From NCBI RefSeq assembly GCF_039595395.1, contig NZ_JBCNLP010000006.1, forward strand, positions 1,960,458-2,024,457: a stretch of 64,000 bases of DNA. The letters are read 5' to 3'. The notes beneath the pieces were generated by a model, which searched no databases, had not been told where the DNA came from, and saw nothing but the letters and a program-made list of their open reading frames with translations. The translations under genes and the position numbers were made by a program. The stretch is from Novosphingobium sp. GTDB lineage: Bacteria > Pseudomonadota > Alphaproteobacteria > Sphingomonadales > Sphingomonadaceae. Within the stretch, counting starts at the first letter, position 1; each line of letters starts with the position of its first letter. Positions 17,927 to 27,065 of the stretch are shown here, piece after piece.

Positions 17927-17942
17927 GGGTGACCGGTCACCC
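17927..17942. promoter_or_regulatory. 16-bp perfect palindrome GGGTGACCGGTCACCC
   Basis: Uninterrupted palindrome 23 bp from the hairpin at 17874-17904. Odds of chance are low. Likely a protein-binding site, though no regulator can be assigned. Confidence 0.45.
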
Positions 17943-18050
17943 GCCTTGAAGCCGGTTGATTTGGCAAGTCCGTTGGTTGGTTTGGTCACGGGCGTTTCCG
18001 CTTCCACTAGAAGCTAAGCGCATGGAGTTCACCTATACAATTGCGATCTC

Positions 18051-18968
18051 TTACTCGAACGCTGGGTGTGACTCTTGAAAATAATGTATCACCGTTTCCT
18101 CGAAAACGTCCATCAGAGAGGACGGGCGGGTGCGGGCCGAGGTCACCAGCGCATAATCATGTGTCAGCGCCGGAGCAAAGGGCCGCGCAACCAAATGCGG
18201 CCCCAGATAGGCCTTGGCCAGCAGTTCGTTGACGATGGCGATCCCCATGCCTCGCGCCGCAAGGGCGCAGGCCGCGCTGGTGGTGTGGCATTCCACCACC
18301 ACATGCTGCTGCACGCCGTGATCGCGGAAAATATCGTCGATCTGGCGGCCATAGGCATTGCCCGCCCCCAAAGCGATCATCGGCATATGCTTGAGCAGCG
18401 TGGGGGTGATCTCCTCATGCGCGGCCAGCGGATGATCGACGGGCAGGGCACAGATGCTCTGGCTGGTGACGACCACGCGGGCGCGCAGATCCTCATACCC
18501 CACCGGCATGCGCATGAAGGCGCAATCGGCGACGCGGGTAGCGATCATGGTGCGGGTGGTGGCGATGCTGCGCGAATCCACCGCGATGCGCACCCCCGGC
18601 ACGCGCGCGGCAAAGGCCGAAATGATCCCCGGCATCACCCCTTCGGCAAAGCTGGGCGGGGCGATGATGCGCAATTCGCCGGTGGCATGGTTGGCGATAT
18701 CGTCGATCAGCGCATGGACGCGCGCCACACCCGCCAGAGCAAACTCCACCTCCTGCGCCAGCAGCAGGCCTTCCTTGGTGGGGATCAGCCGCCCCTTGTC
18801 GCGGTAGAACAGCTCGAAGCCGATATCCTGCTCCATCTGGCCGACGAGGCGGCTGATCGCAGGCTGCGAGAGGCCCAGCGCGCGCCCCGCCGCCGTGCCC
18901 GATCCGCTGCGCATGATCTCGACAAAGCCCTGCATCGCGCGCAGGCTGATCTGGCGCGCGCGATTCAT
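18051..18968 (-). CDS. LysR-family regulator, last gene of the TBDR operon
   Basis: 305 residues from ATG 18968. HTH at about 12-40 (GSGTAAGRALGLSQPAISRLVGQM) and an effector domain with HATGELRIIAPPSFAEGVMPG. It starts 6 bp after the CocE-type hydrolase stop, in the same direction, so it is co-transcribed with the TBDR, carrier and hydrolase, unlike the divergent LysR genes elsewhere in the window. Probably an autoregulated activator of the operon. Confidence 0.92.
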   Translation of the reverse strand: MNRARQISLRAMQGFVEIMRSGSGTAAGRALGLSQPAISRLVGQMEQDIGFELFYRDKGRLIPTKEGLLLAQEVEFALAGVARVHALIDDIANHATGELRIIAPPSFAEGVMPGIISAFAARVPGVRIAVDSRSIATTRTMIATRVADCAFMRMPVGYEDLRARVVVTSQSICALPVDHPLAAHEEITPTLLKHMPMIALGAGNAYGRQIDDIFRDHGVQQHVVVECHTTSAACALAARGMGIAIVNELLAKAYLGPHLVARPFAPALTHDYALVTSARTRPSSLMDVFEETVIHYFQESHPAFE

Positions 18969-18974
18969 GGGCGT

Positions 18975-20810
18975 TCACCCCCGGCGCGGCACCACTGGGA
19001 GGAGGACGCTGGAGGGATGGCTGGTCGAAAGATGCAGGCGGTTGTGCGCCACCTGAGGGGCGGCATCAGGATCACGCCAGTCGCGGTTCTGGTTGATGTC
19101 GAAATGCGGAAAGTTGCTGCCCGCGATGTCGATACGGATGCGGTGGCCGCGCAGGAAGAGGTTGCTTGTGGGGAAAGCCGTGATCTCGATCTCATGAATA
19201 TGGCCTGCCTCCAGCGCTTCGGGAGTCGCAAAGGAATTGCGATACCGGGCGCGCAGGATGCCATGGGCAAGGTTCATCGCAAAGCCCTGCGGGTGCTCGT
19301 CGTTTGACGGATAGAGGTCGATCAGCTTGATCGTCACATCCATATCGGGCGCCGAAGAACTGAGAAAAAGCCGCGTGACGATCTGCCCCGTCAGCTCCAT
19401 ATCCTCTTCCAGCGGTGCCGAGACAAAGCTGAGCACATCGGGGCGGTCGCCCAGATCGCGCCCTGGCTGGGTGGCGCCGAACAGCGCTTCGGTTTCGCGC
19501 TGGTCATAGGCGCCCGCCGCCATCACCGGAGCGCCGGAAGTGACCGCGCCGCCGATGGTGGGCACCGGATTGGCGGGATCGGCGTCATAGGGCAGGCTGG
19601 CGTCCGGCTCTTGCGGGGGCTGGGCGGCCAGCGAACCATCCGCGTGGAAATGCCAAGTCTGCGGCACCATCGCGGCGGGAGGCCATTGGCTTTCGTGGCG
19701 CCATTGGCCGCCATGCTCCAGCCTGCCATCCGCGTTGCGCCTCCCGCTGCCGCCGCCCATCACGAAGATGGAGACGGGGTGAGGCAGGGCGTCCTCCTCG
19801 CTGCCTTTGAGATGATAGTCGAACCAGCCGCAGCGCAGGGCGACGAAATCCTCCGCCAGATTGCCGTCGAGCGGCGCGGCGGGACCGAAATCGACGTCGC
19901 CCGCAAAGCTGACCGAGCGCTGGCCATGCGTCCATGGGCCAAGGATCAGGCGGCAGGGCGCGCGATCCGGGCCGGAAAGGGCGGTCCAGTTCTCGATCGC
20001 GGTGAGCGAATAGGGATCGTACCAGCCCGAGAGATGCACCATCGGCACATTGGCGGTCTGCTCGTAATAGCCGCGCCAATAGATGCCGCGCTGCTGCCAG
20101 AAGGGAGAGAAGTCCTCATGCTCCCACTGCTCGACGACGTAATCTTCATACTCCGGCGCGGCGGTGAGGGGCGAGTGGCCCCGGCGCCATGGCATCACCT
20201 TGATCCACTCACGGATATCTTCAGCGCGCACGGCCTCCGCCACGGCGGGGTCCTGCGCCGCGCCCGCATCCGTGCCCTGATTGTAGGCCCATGTCAGTTG
20301 CTTCAATTCAAAGGCGCCGCCCTGCCTCACGCCATTGTGATAGGCGCTGGAAAAGCCCCCGCAATCGAGGAACATCGCCGTCAGCCCCGGCGGATCGAGC
20401 GTGGCCAGTGCCGCCTGCACATGCGCGCAGTAAGACAGGCCCAGCGTGCCGATCCTGCCGTTGCACCATGGCTGCGCCATCAGCCAGGCGATGGTGTCGA
20501 AGCCATCCTCGGCCTCGTTGAGATATTTGGTGAAGCTGCCCTGCGATCCGAAGCGGCCCCGGCAATCCTGAAGCACATAGGCATAGCCCGCCTCCACGAA
20601 TTGCGCGGCGATCTCCGGCTTGGCGCGGGGGATGGGATCGAGCGCGGTGCGGTCGCCATGGTTGGTGCCGCGCTTGTCGTAAGGGGTGCGCTCCAGCAGT
20701 ACGGGGACGGGGTTTCCGGCCAGTGCCTGCGGAGGCAGATAGATATCAGTCGACAGGCAGACGCCGTCGCGCATCGCGACCATCATGTCGCGAAGGGTCG
20801 GTTCGGTCAT
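18975..20810 (-). CDS. CocE/NonD family hydrolase (X-Pro dipeptidyl-peptidase S15-like)
   Basis: 611 residues from ATG 20810, no signal peptide, so cytosolic. The alpha/beta-hydrolase half starts MMVAMRDGVCLSTDIYLP; the nucleophile elbow is GLSYCAH (Ser near 126), where the family usually has GxSYxG, so the second Gly is replaced. The acid is in SGWYDPYS and the His in LGPWTHGQR. The C-terminal jelly-roll domain (from about residue 380) ends RIRIDIAGSNFPHFDINQNRDW. Members cleave acyl esters or amides, including X-Pro peptides and alpha-amino acid esters. Beside a carrier and a TBDR, it probably acts on the imported compound. Confidence 0.9.
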   Translation of the reverse strand: MTEPTLRDMMVAMRDGVCLSTDIYLPPQALAGNPVPVLLERTPYDKRGTNHGDRTALDPIPRAKPEIAAQFVEAGYAYVLQDCRGRFGSQGSFTKYLNEAEDGFDTIAWLMAQPWCNGRIGTLGLSYCAHVQAALATLDPPGLTAMFLDCGGFSSAYHNGVRQGGAFELKQLTWAYNQGTDAGAAQDPAVAEAVRAEDIREWIKVMPWRRGHSPLTAAPEYEDYVVEQWEHEDFSPFWQQRGIYWRGYYEQTANVPMVHLSGWYDPYSLTAIENWTALSGPDRAPCRLILGPWTHGQRSVSFAGDVDFGPAAPLDGNLAEDFVALRCGWFDYHLKGSEEDALPHPVSIFVMGGGSGRRNADGRLEHGGQWRHESQWPPAAMVPQTWHFHADGSLAAQPPQEPDASLPYDADPANPVPTIGGAVTSGAPVMAAGAYDQRETEALFGATQPGRDLGDRPDVLSFVSAPLEEDMELTGQIVTRLFLSSSAPDMDVTIKLIDLYPSNDEHPQGFAMNLAHGILRARYRNSFATPEALEAGHIHEIEITAFPTSNLFLRGHRIRIDIAGSNFPHFDINQNRDWRDPDAAPQVAHNRLHLSTSHPSSVLLPVVPRRG

Positions 20811-20820
20811 GGAATACGTC

Positions 20821-22287
20821 CTAATATCCGGTGGCGACAGCCAGCAGCAGCGCGCTCACCGACAGCGCCGTGAACAGCGCAAACAGCGGAAGCAGATAGC
20901 GAAACCAGCCCGAATAGCTGATCTGCGCCGTGGCGAGATAGGCCAGCAGCATCCCCGAGGTGGGGGCGAACATGTTGACCAGCCCATTGCCCAGCAGAAA
21001 GGCCAGCACGGTGGTCTGGGCCGAAACGCCGCAAGTGGCGGCAATGGGCACAAGGATGGGAATGCTCAGCGCCGCCTTGGCCGAGGTGGAAGGGATCAGC
21101 AGCGTGAGCAGCATCTCCACGCCCATCAGGATGGGGGCGACGGCAAAGGGGCTCATGCCCTGGATATGCAGGGTAACGGCCTCGATGATCGTGTCGAGGA
21201 TCTGGCCTTCGCGCAGGATCAGATCGACGCTGCGGCCAAGGCCCACCAGCACGGCGGCCAGCACCATGCGATGCATGCCCTCGACAAAGACCTCGACAGC
21301 GCGCGCGGGGGCCATGCGGGCGATGGCGGCCATCACGGCTCCGGCGGCGATCAGCACGGAAGCGAGTTCCATCTCCTTCCAGCCCAGCGCCACCGAGCCA
21401 TAAATCATTGTGCCCAGCGTGACGCCCGCTACCAGCAGAATGCCCAGATGGCGCGGGGCAAGGCGCGTGGCATCCAGAGGCGCCGGCGTGGCGGCACCGC
21501 GCCCGGTGCGCAGCACGACCACCATGGCGATGCCCAGAAACAGCACCCAGATCGAGAGCCGCAACCACAGTCCGCTGAACACCGGCACACCGGCAATCGG
21601 CTGGGCGATCAGCAGCGCAAAGGGGTTGGTGACCGAGGCGAGATAACCCACCTTGGCCGCCAGCGTCACCAGCGCGAAGCCGAACATGGTCGAGCGGCCC
21701 ATATCGCGCCCCAGCGTCACGATCACCGGGATCAGCAGCAGATATTCGGTGACCATGCCCAGAAAGGTGCTGCCCGCCGACAGCGCCAGCATCAGCAGCG
21801 GCACCAGCACCACCGGCCTGCCCCCGCTGATCGCCAGCAGGCGGCGGATGCCCGCATCCAGCGCGCCGGAGGTGCGCAGCATGCCAAACATCCCGCCCAG
21901 CATCAGCACCATGATCATGATCGGCGCGGTTTTCAGCAGGCCCTGCGGGATCGAGGTGACCAGCGCCAGCGGGCTAACGGGATGGGCCACGCCCTTGGGT
22001 GCCTCATGCGGGATCAGCGCGGCGGCACTGATCGGCTTGGGCAGGGGGCGATAGCTGCCCGCCACCACCGGCGCATTCTCCTTGTCGGAGGCGCGCTGGT
22101 AAAGGCCCGAGGGGATCGCCCAGGTCATGGCGATGGCCACTGCCATGGCCGCCAGCATCATCAGCAGCGGATCGAGCGACCAGCGGCGGCGTGCATGAGA
22201 GGATGCACCGGCGGAGAGTTCCGCCGGTGCGGGGTGACCTTGGGTGTCACCTGACGGAAGAAGGCTCACCTGCTCCATGGCGCTCAC
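20821..22287 (-). CDS. YfcC/DcuC-family inner-membrane carrier
   Basis: 488 residues with about 12 hydrophobic segments. Starts at GTG 22287, whose last two bases overlap the receptor stop TGA (GTGA), so translation is coupled; ATG 22278 is the alternative. Signature stretches are MIMVLMLGGMFGMLRTSGALDAGIRRLL, STFLGMVTEYLLLIPVIVTLGRDMGRS and VEMLLTLLIPSTSAKAALSIPILVPIA, as in YfcC and C4-dicarboxylate/basic amino acid or short-chain carriers. It likely moves the substrate brought in by the receptor from periplasm to cytosol for the CocE-type hydrolase. Confidence 0.87.
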   Translation of the reverse strand: MSAMEQVSLLPSGDTQGHPAPAELSAGASSHARRRWSLDPLLMMLAAMAVAIAMTWAIPSGLYQRASDKENAPVVAGSYRPLPKPISAAALIPHEAPKGVAHPVSPLALVTSIPQGLLKTAPIMIMVLMLGGMFGMLRTSGALDAGIRRLLAISGGRPVVLVPLLMLALSAGSTFLGMVTEYLLLIPVIVTLGRDMGRSTMFGFALVTLAAKVGYLASVTNPFALLIAQPIAGVPVFSGLWLRLSIWVLFLGIAMVVVLRTGRGAATPAPLDATRLAPRHLGILLVAGVTLGTMIYGSVALGWKEMELASVLIAAGAVMAAIARMAPARAVEVFVEGMHRMVLAAVLVGLGRSVDLILREGQILDTIIEAVTLHIQGMSPFAVAPILMGVEMLLTLLIPSTSAKAALSIPILVPIAATCGVSAQTTVLAFLLGNGLVNMFAPTSGMLLAYLATAQISYSGWFRYLLPLFALFTALSVSALLLAVATGY

Positions 22288-25169
22288 ATCTTGACCGCGA
22301 CGCGCAGGTAAAGATAGCGCCCGCGCGCGTCATAGGTGTAGATATCGTAGTTGATCGGCGCATTGGCGTAGGACAGCGGCGGCTGCACATCGAACAGATT
22401 GCTGACGCCGAAGCCGAGGCGATAGGCGCCCTCGCCGATGCTCACCCCGCCTTCCAGATCGGTGTAGATGATCGACTTGGTATGGGCATCCTTCACCGGG
22501 TTCACCACATCGGTGGTGGGGCCGATGTAGCGGGCCCGCGCGGTCAGATCGAAGCGGTCTTTCGACCAGCCCAGCGAGGCCTGACCCTTCCAGTGCGGAT
22601 AGGTCGAGCGCGGCTGGTCGCCCTTGCCGGCGCGCTCATCCACAATGGGGGCGCCGCCGGCCGGATTGGGCGAGACCGTCTGGAAACTGTGCAGATAGGA
22701 AGCATCGACCGTGCCGGTGATCCGCCCGATGGGTGTCGAGCGTTCATAGCGCAGCGTGGCGTCCACCCCGTCGGTGCTGATCGAATTGAGGTTCTGCGAG
22801 GTCTGCTGGATGGCGATGATCGCGCCCGAGTTCGGATCGCGCGTCACCAGATTGCAGAAGACCCCGCCCTGCGTGGCACACAGCCCCAGGATCTGCGTCG
22901 CCGATTGCGAGGCAATCGCATTGTTGACCACGATCTTGTAGTAATCGACCGTCAGGCTCAGGCCCGGGATCTGATGCGGGGTGATGGAGATGCCCGCGCT
23001 GTAAGTGTTGGCGGTTTCCGGTTTCAGCTGCGTGTTGCCGCTGATGATGCCGGGCAGCAGCGCGCCATTGTAGCCCGACTGGTTGTAGGTGGTCGGCACG
23101 CCAGCGCAGCCGGGCAATCCGCTATGCGCCGCCGCGCCGCCATTGCAGGGGTCGATACCCTGGAAGTTGGTGGCACGCGCGCCCTGATAAAGCTCCAGCA
23201 GCGATGGCGCGCGGAAGCCCTGCGAATAGGTGCCGCGCAGCAGAATGTCCTGAATGGGGCGATAGCCGAAGCCCGCCTTCATCGTCACCTTGCTGCCCAC
23301 GGTCGAATAGTCCGAGAAGCGCGAGGCCAGATCAACGTCGAGGCTCTTGCCCAGCGCCCAGTCCTTGAAGACGGGCACCGAAAGCTCGCCATAGACCTCA
23401 TGCAGATCGTAGCTGCCCATGGTGGGCGTGCGTTGCTGCTGGCTGGTGCGCGTGTAGGCGCTGCTCAGATAGAGCGAGGGGCTGTTGACGTAAGGATCGG
23501 GATGGTCCTCGCCGCCGTTTTTGCGGAACTCGTAACCCACCGCCAGCTGCAGGGGGCCTGCGGGCAGGTCGAGCAGCGTGCCGGTCAGATCCGCGGTAGC
23601 GTTGTAGAGGCTGGTGCTGTTGCCCTCATAGCTGTTGTTGCGCAAATAATCGGCCTGAGCGCTCGACATCGGGCCGAACAGATTGATCGGCGTGCAGCCC
23701 GCTGTGTTGGTGCAGGTGGTGGGCGACCCTAGCGCCAGATAGAGATGGTCGTAATCGAGGAAGTTGAGCGAGGCCGACTTCATCATGTCCTTGGAATAGG
23801 CGCCATAGACGCTCCAGTTCCAGTCATGCCCCAGCATGGAGAAGCTGCCGTTCAGCCCGGCATCGATGCGCCAGGTGGTCACATCCTGCAGGCTGGTGCG
23901 GTTGCCGACCTCGGTGATCACCTTGCGGATGCGCCACGGGCTGTTGGCGGCAAAGGCCAGAGCATTGGCGGTGGGCACGCCATTGGCGGTCCCGAAGGGA
24001 TTGTAGGCCTGATTGTTGGCGATGGCAAAGCCCTGCACGCTGCCCGATGTGCCGCCGATATCCAGCAGATTGGGCGAGAACAACTGCTCGGAGGTGCGCT
24101 TGTTGTAGAGGCCCTCGACCTTCAGCGTGATGCCATCGCTGATCTCCTGATCGAGGCGGGCATAGAAGCCGTAACGCTTGGAAGGGCCGGTGGAATAGAC
24201 GCCCTGTGCGTCGGTGTTGTAATAGTCACCCGGCAGGCTGGCGGTGTGATAGCTGTTGTCGGCCAGCGGTCCGGCGCCATAGGTCGATCCGCCGTTGAAG
24301 GCGATGGGCGCGGCGCTGCTGGCAAAACCGGCGCCGGTGCCGAAATAGCCGTTGTTGGCCAGCCCCGGCAGCACATAGAGCCCGTTGGGGCTGGTGCCCG
24401 GCGTGGTGACGGGCACCAGCGTGTTGGCGGTGAGCGCGCGGGCCGAGGTCAGGATCGGATAGGACTGGTAATAGCTGCCCGACAGGATGATCGAGCCGCC
24501 CTGCCATTTGTGCCCGACATTGAGCGTGGTGGAATATTCCGCGCCATCACCCTTGTCGGTCACACCCGCCTTGGCGGTGGCTTTCAGCCCGTTGAAGGGC
24601 TGGATCGTCTTGATGTTGACCACCCCCGCGATGGCGTCCGCGCCATAGAGCGCCGAGGCCCCGTCTTTCAGCACCTCGATCCCGTCGATCATGCCCGCCG
24701 GGATGGTGTTGAGATCGACGAAATCGCGGAAACCGCGCTGCCCCACGCCATCGACCCAGCGATGGCCGTCCACCAGCACCAGCACGCGGTTGCCGCTGCC
24801 TTCCGCCCCGCCCAGATAGCGCAGATTGATCGAGCTGGCGCCGTAAGAGGTGCCCTGCGTGCCGTTGGAATTGAGGCTAACACCCGCCGACGGCAGCTTC
24901 TGCAACAGATCGCCCACCGAGGATGAGCCCGATTTGGCGATCTCGTCGGAGGTGATGGTCAGCAGCGGCCCCAGCGAGTCCGCATCCTTGCGACGGATGC
25001 GCGATCCGGTGACGACGATGTCATTCGCCGAAGCCGGTGCGGCAGCGGGCGCTGCCTCTGGCGCGGCGCCGTCCTGCGCCTGGGCCTGCCCCGATGTCAG
25101 GGCCAACACGCTGCCCCCCAAAGCCAGCATGCGAGACAGAGCGATGCGTTTGCGAAAGGCCGATGCCAT
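22284..25169 (-). CDS. TonB-dependent receptor, first gene of peptide/ester operon
   Basis: 961 residues. Signal peptide ending SGQAQAQDG, Ala/Pro linker, TonB-box-like NDIVVTGSRIRRKDADS, plug domain with GVSLNSNGTQGTSYGASSINLRYLG and LVLVDGHRWVDG, and barrel ending YLYLRVAVKM. AGGGGG lies nine bases before ATG 25169. The stop overlaps the next start, placing it first in an operon with a YfcC-type carrier, S15-type hydrolase and LysR. Paired Cys residues in loops (TCTNTAGCTP; CNGGAAAHSGLPGC) suggest loop disulfides. Substrate unknown; peptides or amino-acid esters fit the downstream enzymes. Confidence 0.9.
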   Translation of the reverse strand: MASAFRKRIALSRMLALGGSVLALTSGQAQAQDGAAPEAAPAAAPASANDIVVTGSRIRRKDADSLGPLLTITSDEIAKSGSSSVGDLLQKLPSAGVSLNSNGTQGTSYGASSINLRYLGGAEGSGNRVLVLVDGHRWVDGVGQRGFRDFVDLNTIPAGMIDGIEVLKDGASALYGADAIAGVVNIKTIQPFNGLKATAKAGVTDKGDGAEYSTTLNVGHKWQGGSIILSGSYYQSYPILTSARALTANTLVPVTTPGTSPNGLYVLPGLANNGYFGTGAGFASSAAPIAFNGGSTYGAGPLADNSYHTASLPGDYYNTDAQGVYSTGPSKRYGFYARLDQEISDGITLKVEGLYNKRTSEQLFSPNLLDIGGTSGSVQGFAIANNQAYNPFGTANGVPTANALAFAANSPWRIRKVITEVGNRTSLQDVTTWRIDAGLNGSFSMLGHDWNWSVYGAYSKDMMKSASLNFLDYDHLYLALGSPTTCTNTAGCTPINLFGPMSSAQADYLRNNSYEGNSTSLYNATADLTGTLLDLPAGPLQLAVGYEFRKNGGEDHPDPYVNSPSLYLSSAYTRTSQQQRTPTMGSYDLHEVYGELSVPVFKDWALGKSLDVDLASRFSDYSTVGSKVTMKAGFGYRPIQDILLRGTYSQGFRAPSLLELYQGARATNFQGIDPCNGGAAAHSGLPGCAGVPTTYNQSGYNGALLPGIISGNTQLKPETANTYSAGISITPHQIPGLSLTVDYYKIVVNNAIASQSATQILGLCATQGGVFCNLVTRDPNSGAIIAIQQTSQNLNSISTDGVDATLRYERSTPIGRITGTVDASYLHSFQTVSPNPAGGAPIVDERAGKGDQPRSTYPHWKGQASLGWSKDRFDLTARARYIGPTTDVVNPVKDAHTKSIIYTDLEGGVSIGEGAYRLGFGVSNLFDVQPPLSYANAPINYDIYTYDARGRYLYLRVAVKM

Positions 25170-25739
25170 ATGAAACCCCCTAAAACCGGATGCAACCGGC
25201 TTAGGGAGGCTGTCACAGCTATGAAACAGGATTAGGTTTTTTCATCTATCCATGCGTTTTTGATATAGGGAAGCGGCCAGGATTTTTCCACGACACTAAC
25301 GCTCACTCCTTTTCCAAGCTTTCGTGCGCCAGTCCTTCCGTTACGTAAACAAAAGGCGGCTTAGAGAAGAGTCATTATTCAGCGAGAGCAGCTAACATGT
25401 CTACCGGTGTCGACCGCCAGAAGCGAGAGGGCGAACGGCAGGTTTCGACGTAAGTTGACATTCCCAGCACCGCCTCGGACCGGCGTGTGTTGGTCGAGAT
25501 CTCTCGTTCCGACGCTGCGGGGAGAGCCGCCAACAAAGCTGCCCTAGCGCCCCTCCTGTGTCCTCGCTAATAGCTGCCCGTCGTTCATCACCATTCTCAC
25601 CATGGTACCTAGCCTTGCTGCGGTAGAGCCTTTGCGCTAGTGAAGGTGCATCGGGACCAAGCAACCTCCCGATCAGGCGTCAGCCCAAGAGTTGCCTTTC
25701 TATGACCCGCGTTTCGCGGATCGAAAGGCGTTTGGGTTC
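25170..25739. other. Promoter region and gap between divergent TBDR and chromate operons
   Basis: 570 bp without a convincing gene. A frame at 25396-25452 (19 codons) is too short to support. A segment near 25567-25593 (GCTAATAGCTGCCCGTCGTTCATCAC) is similar to 28684-28708 and may be a dispersed intergenic repeat. Promoters for both operons must lie here. Confidence 0.5.
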
Positions 25740-27050
25740 ATGACAGCACCTTCACCTCCCGATTTTCCAGAACTGCTGCGCGTTTCCGCACGCATCGGCT
25801 GCTTGAGTTTTGGCGGCCCGGCCGGGCAGATCGCGCTGATGCACCGCGAACTGGTCGAGGAACGGCGCTGGGTCAGCGAAGACCAGTTCCTCCACGCCCT
25901 CAACTTCTGCCGCCTGTTGCCCGGTCCTGAGGCGCAGCAATTGGCGATCTGGATCGGATGGAAGCTGCATGGTGTGCGCGGCGGGCTGGCCGCTGGTCTG
26001 CTCTTCGTCATTCCCGGTGCGCTGGTCATTCTGGCGCTGTCGGTGCTCTATGGCTTCGCCGCGCATCTGGGCTGGTTCGCGGCTCTGTTCCTTGGAATCA
26101 AGGCGGCGGTGCTGGCCATCGTCGTGCAAGCGGTGCTGCGCTTGGCTGGCCGAGCTCTGGCCACGCCCTTTCGCAAGGGCGTGGCGGTCGCCTCGTTCCT
26201 GGCCCTGTTCCTGTTCAATGCACCGTTTCCCTTAGTGGTCATCGGCGCCGGAGCCATCGGATGGCTCGTTGCCCGTCAGCGTCCTGATCTCCTGGGACTC
26301 AAACCCACAACAGCGCTCGTACATGCATCCCCGGCACCGTGGCGGCACAGTCTGTGGTCGGCCGGGCTCGGCCTGCTCGCATGGGTCGCGCCGATGGTCG
26401 GGGTGCTTGCGGTGCTGGGCAAAGAGCATGTGCTTTGGCGGATCGGCCTGTTCTTCTCCAAGCTGGCGGTGGTGACGTTCGGAGGGGCCTATGCGGTGCT
26501 GGCCTATATGGCCCAACAGGCCGTCAGCGCACAGCATTGGCTCAGCGCCAGCGAAATGGCCGATGGGCTGGGGCTGGCCGAGACCACGCCGGGCCCGCTC
26601 ATCATGGTCACGCAATTCGTGGGCTATCTTGCCGCCTTTCGAGCGCCCGCGCCCTTCACGCCGCTGACGGCAGGCATCCTCGGCGCGCTGCTGACAACAT
26701 GGGTGACCTTCGCACCCTGCTTTCTCTGGGTGTTCGCGCTGGCTCCATGGATCGAGCGGCTCGAACGCGCGCAATTGCTCAAGGGCGCGCTGGCGCTGGT
26801 CACCTCGGCCGTCGTCGGCGTCATCACCAATTTGAGCGCATGGTTTGCCCTGCAGGTGCTGTTCCGCGCGCTACATCCGGTCACCTTCGGCCCCGTCGCT
26901 CTCAACCTGCCGGTGCTCGCCAGCTTCGACTGGCGCGCGGGGCTGATCGCGATCGCTTCAGGCTGGGCGATCATCGCCGCGCGCAAACCCATCATCCCGG
27001 TTCTCATCCTTGCCGCCATCAGCGGCTGCCTTCTCATCCTGATCCCCTGA
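25740..27050 (+). CDS. chrA: Chromate efflux transporter
   Basis: 436 residues from ATG 25740; the frame is open to 25692 but without an ATG. Two homologous chromate-transport halves: the first begins RIGCLSFGGPAGQIALMHRELVEERRW with LLPGPEAQQLAIWIGW, the second FFSKLAVVTFGGAYAVLAYMAQQA with TTPGPLIMVTQFVGYLAAF. The FGG(P/A) and PGP motifs are diagnostic of the CHR family. Inner-membrane protein that expels chromate. First of three co-directional genes, with a superoxide dismutase 15 bp downstream and a ChrB-type protein after it. Confidence 0.95.
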   Translation: MTAPSPPDFPELLRVSARIGCLSFGGPAGQIALMHRELVEERRWVSEDQFLHALNFCRLLPGPEAQQLAIWIGWKLHGVRGGLAAGLLFVIPGALVILALSVLYGFAAHLGWFAALFLGIKAAVLAIVVQAVLRLAGRALATPFRKGVAVASFLALFLFNAPFPLVVIGAGAIGWLVARQRPDLLGLKPTTALVHASPAPWRHSLWSAGLGLLAWVAPMVGVLAVLGKEHVLWRIGLFFSKLAVVTFGGAYAVLAYMAQQAVSAQHWLSASEMADGLGLAETTPGPLIMVTQFVGYLAAFRAPAPFTPLTAGILGALLTTWVTFAPCFLWVFALAPWIERLERAQLLKGALALVTSAVVGVITNLSAWFALQVLFRALHPVTFGPVALNLPVLASFDWRAGLIAIASGWAIIAARKPIIPVLILAAISGCLLILIP

Positions 27051-27065
27051 ACGGAGCATACCCCC

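Noticed and set aside
20785..23732. 489- and 513-codon frames opposite the carrier and second receptor
   Set aside because: Gln/His/Arg-rich low-complexity translations, typical shadows of hydrophobic or beta-barrel genes; no ribosome sites.
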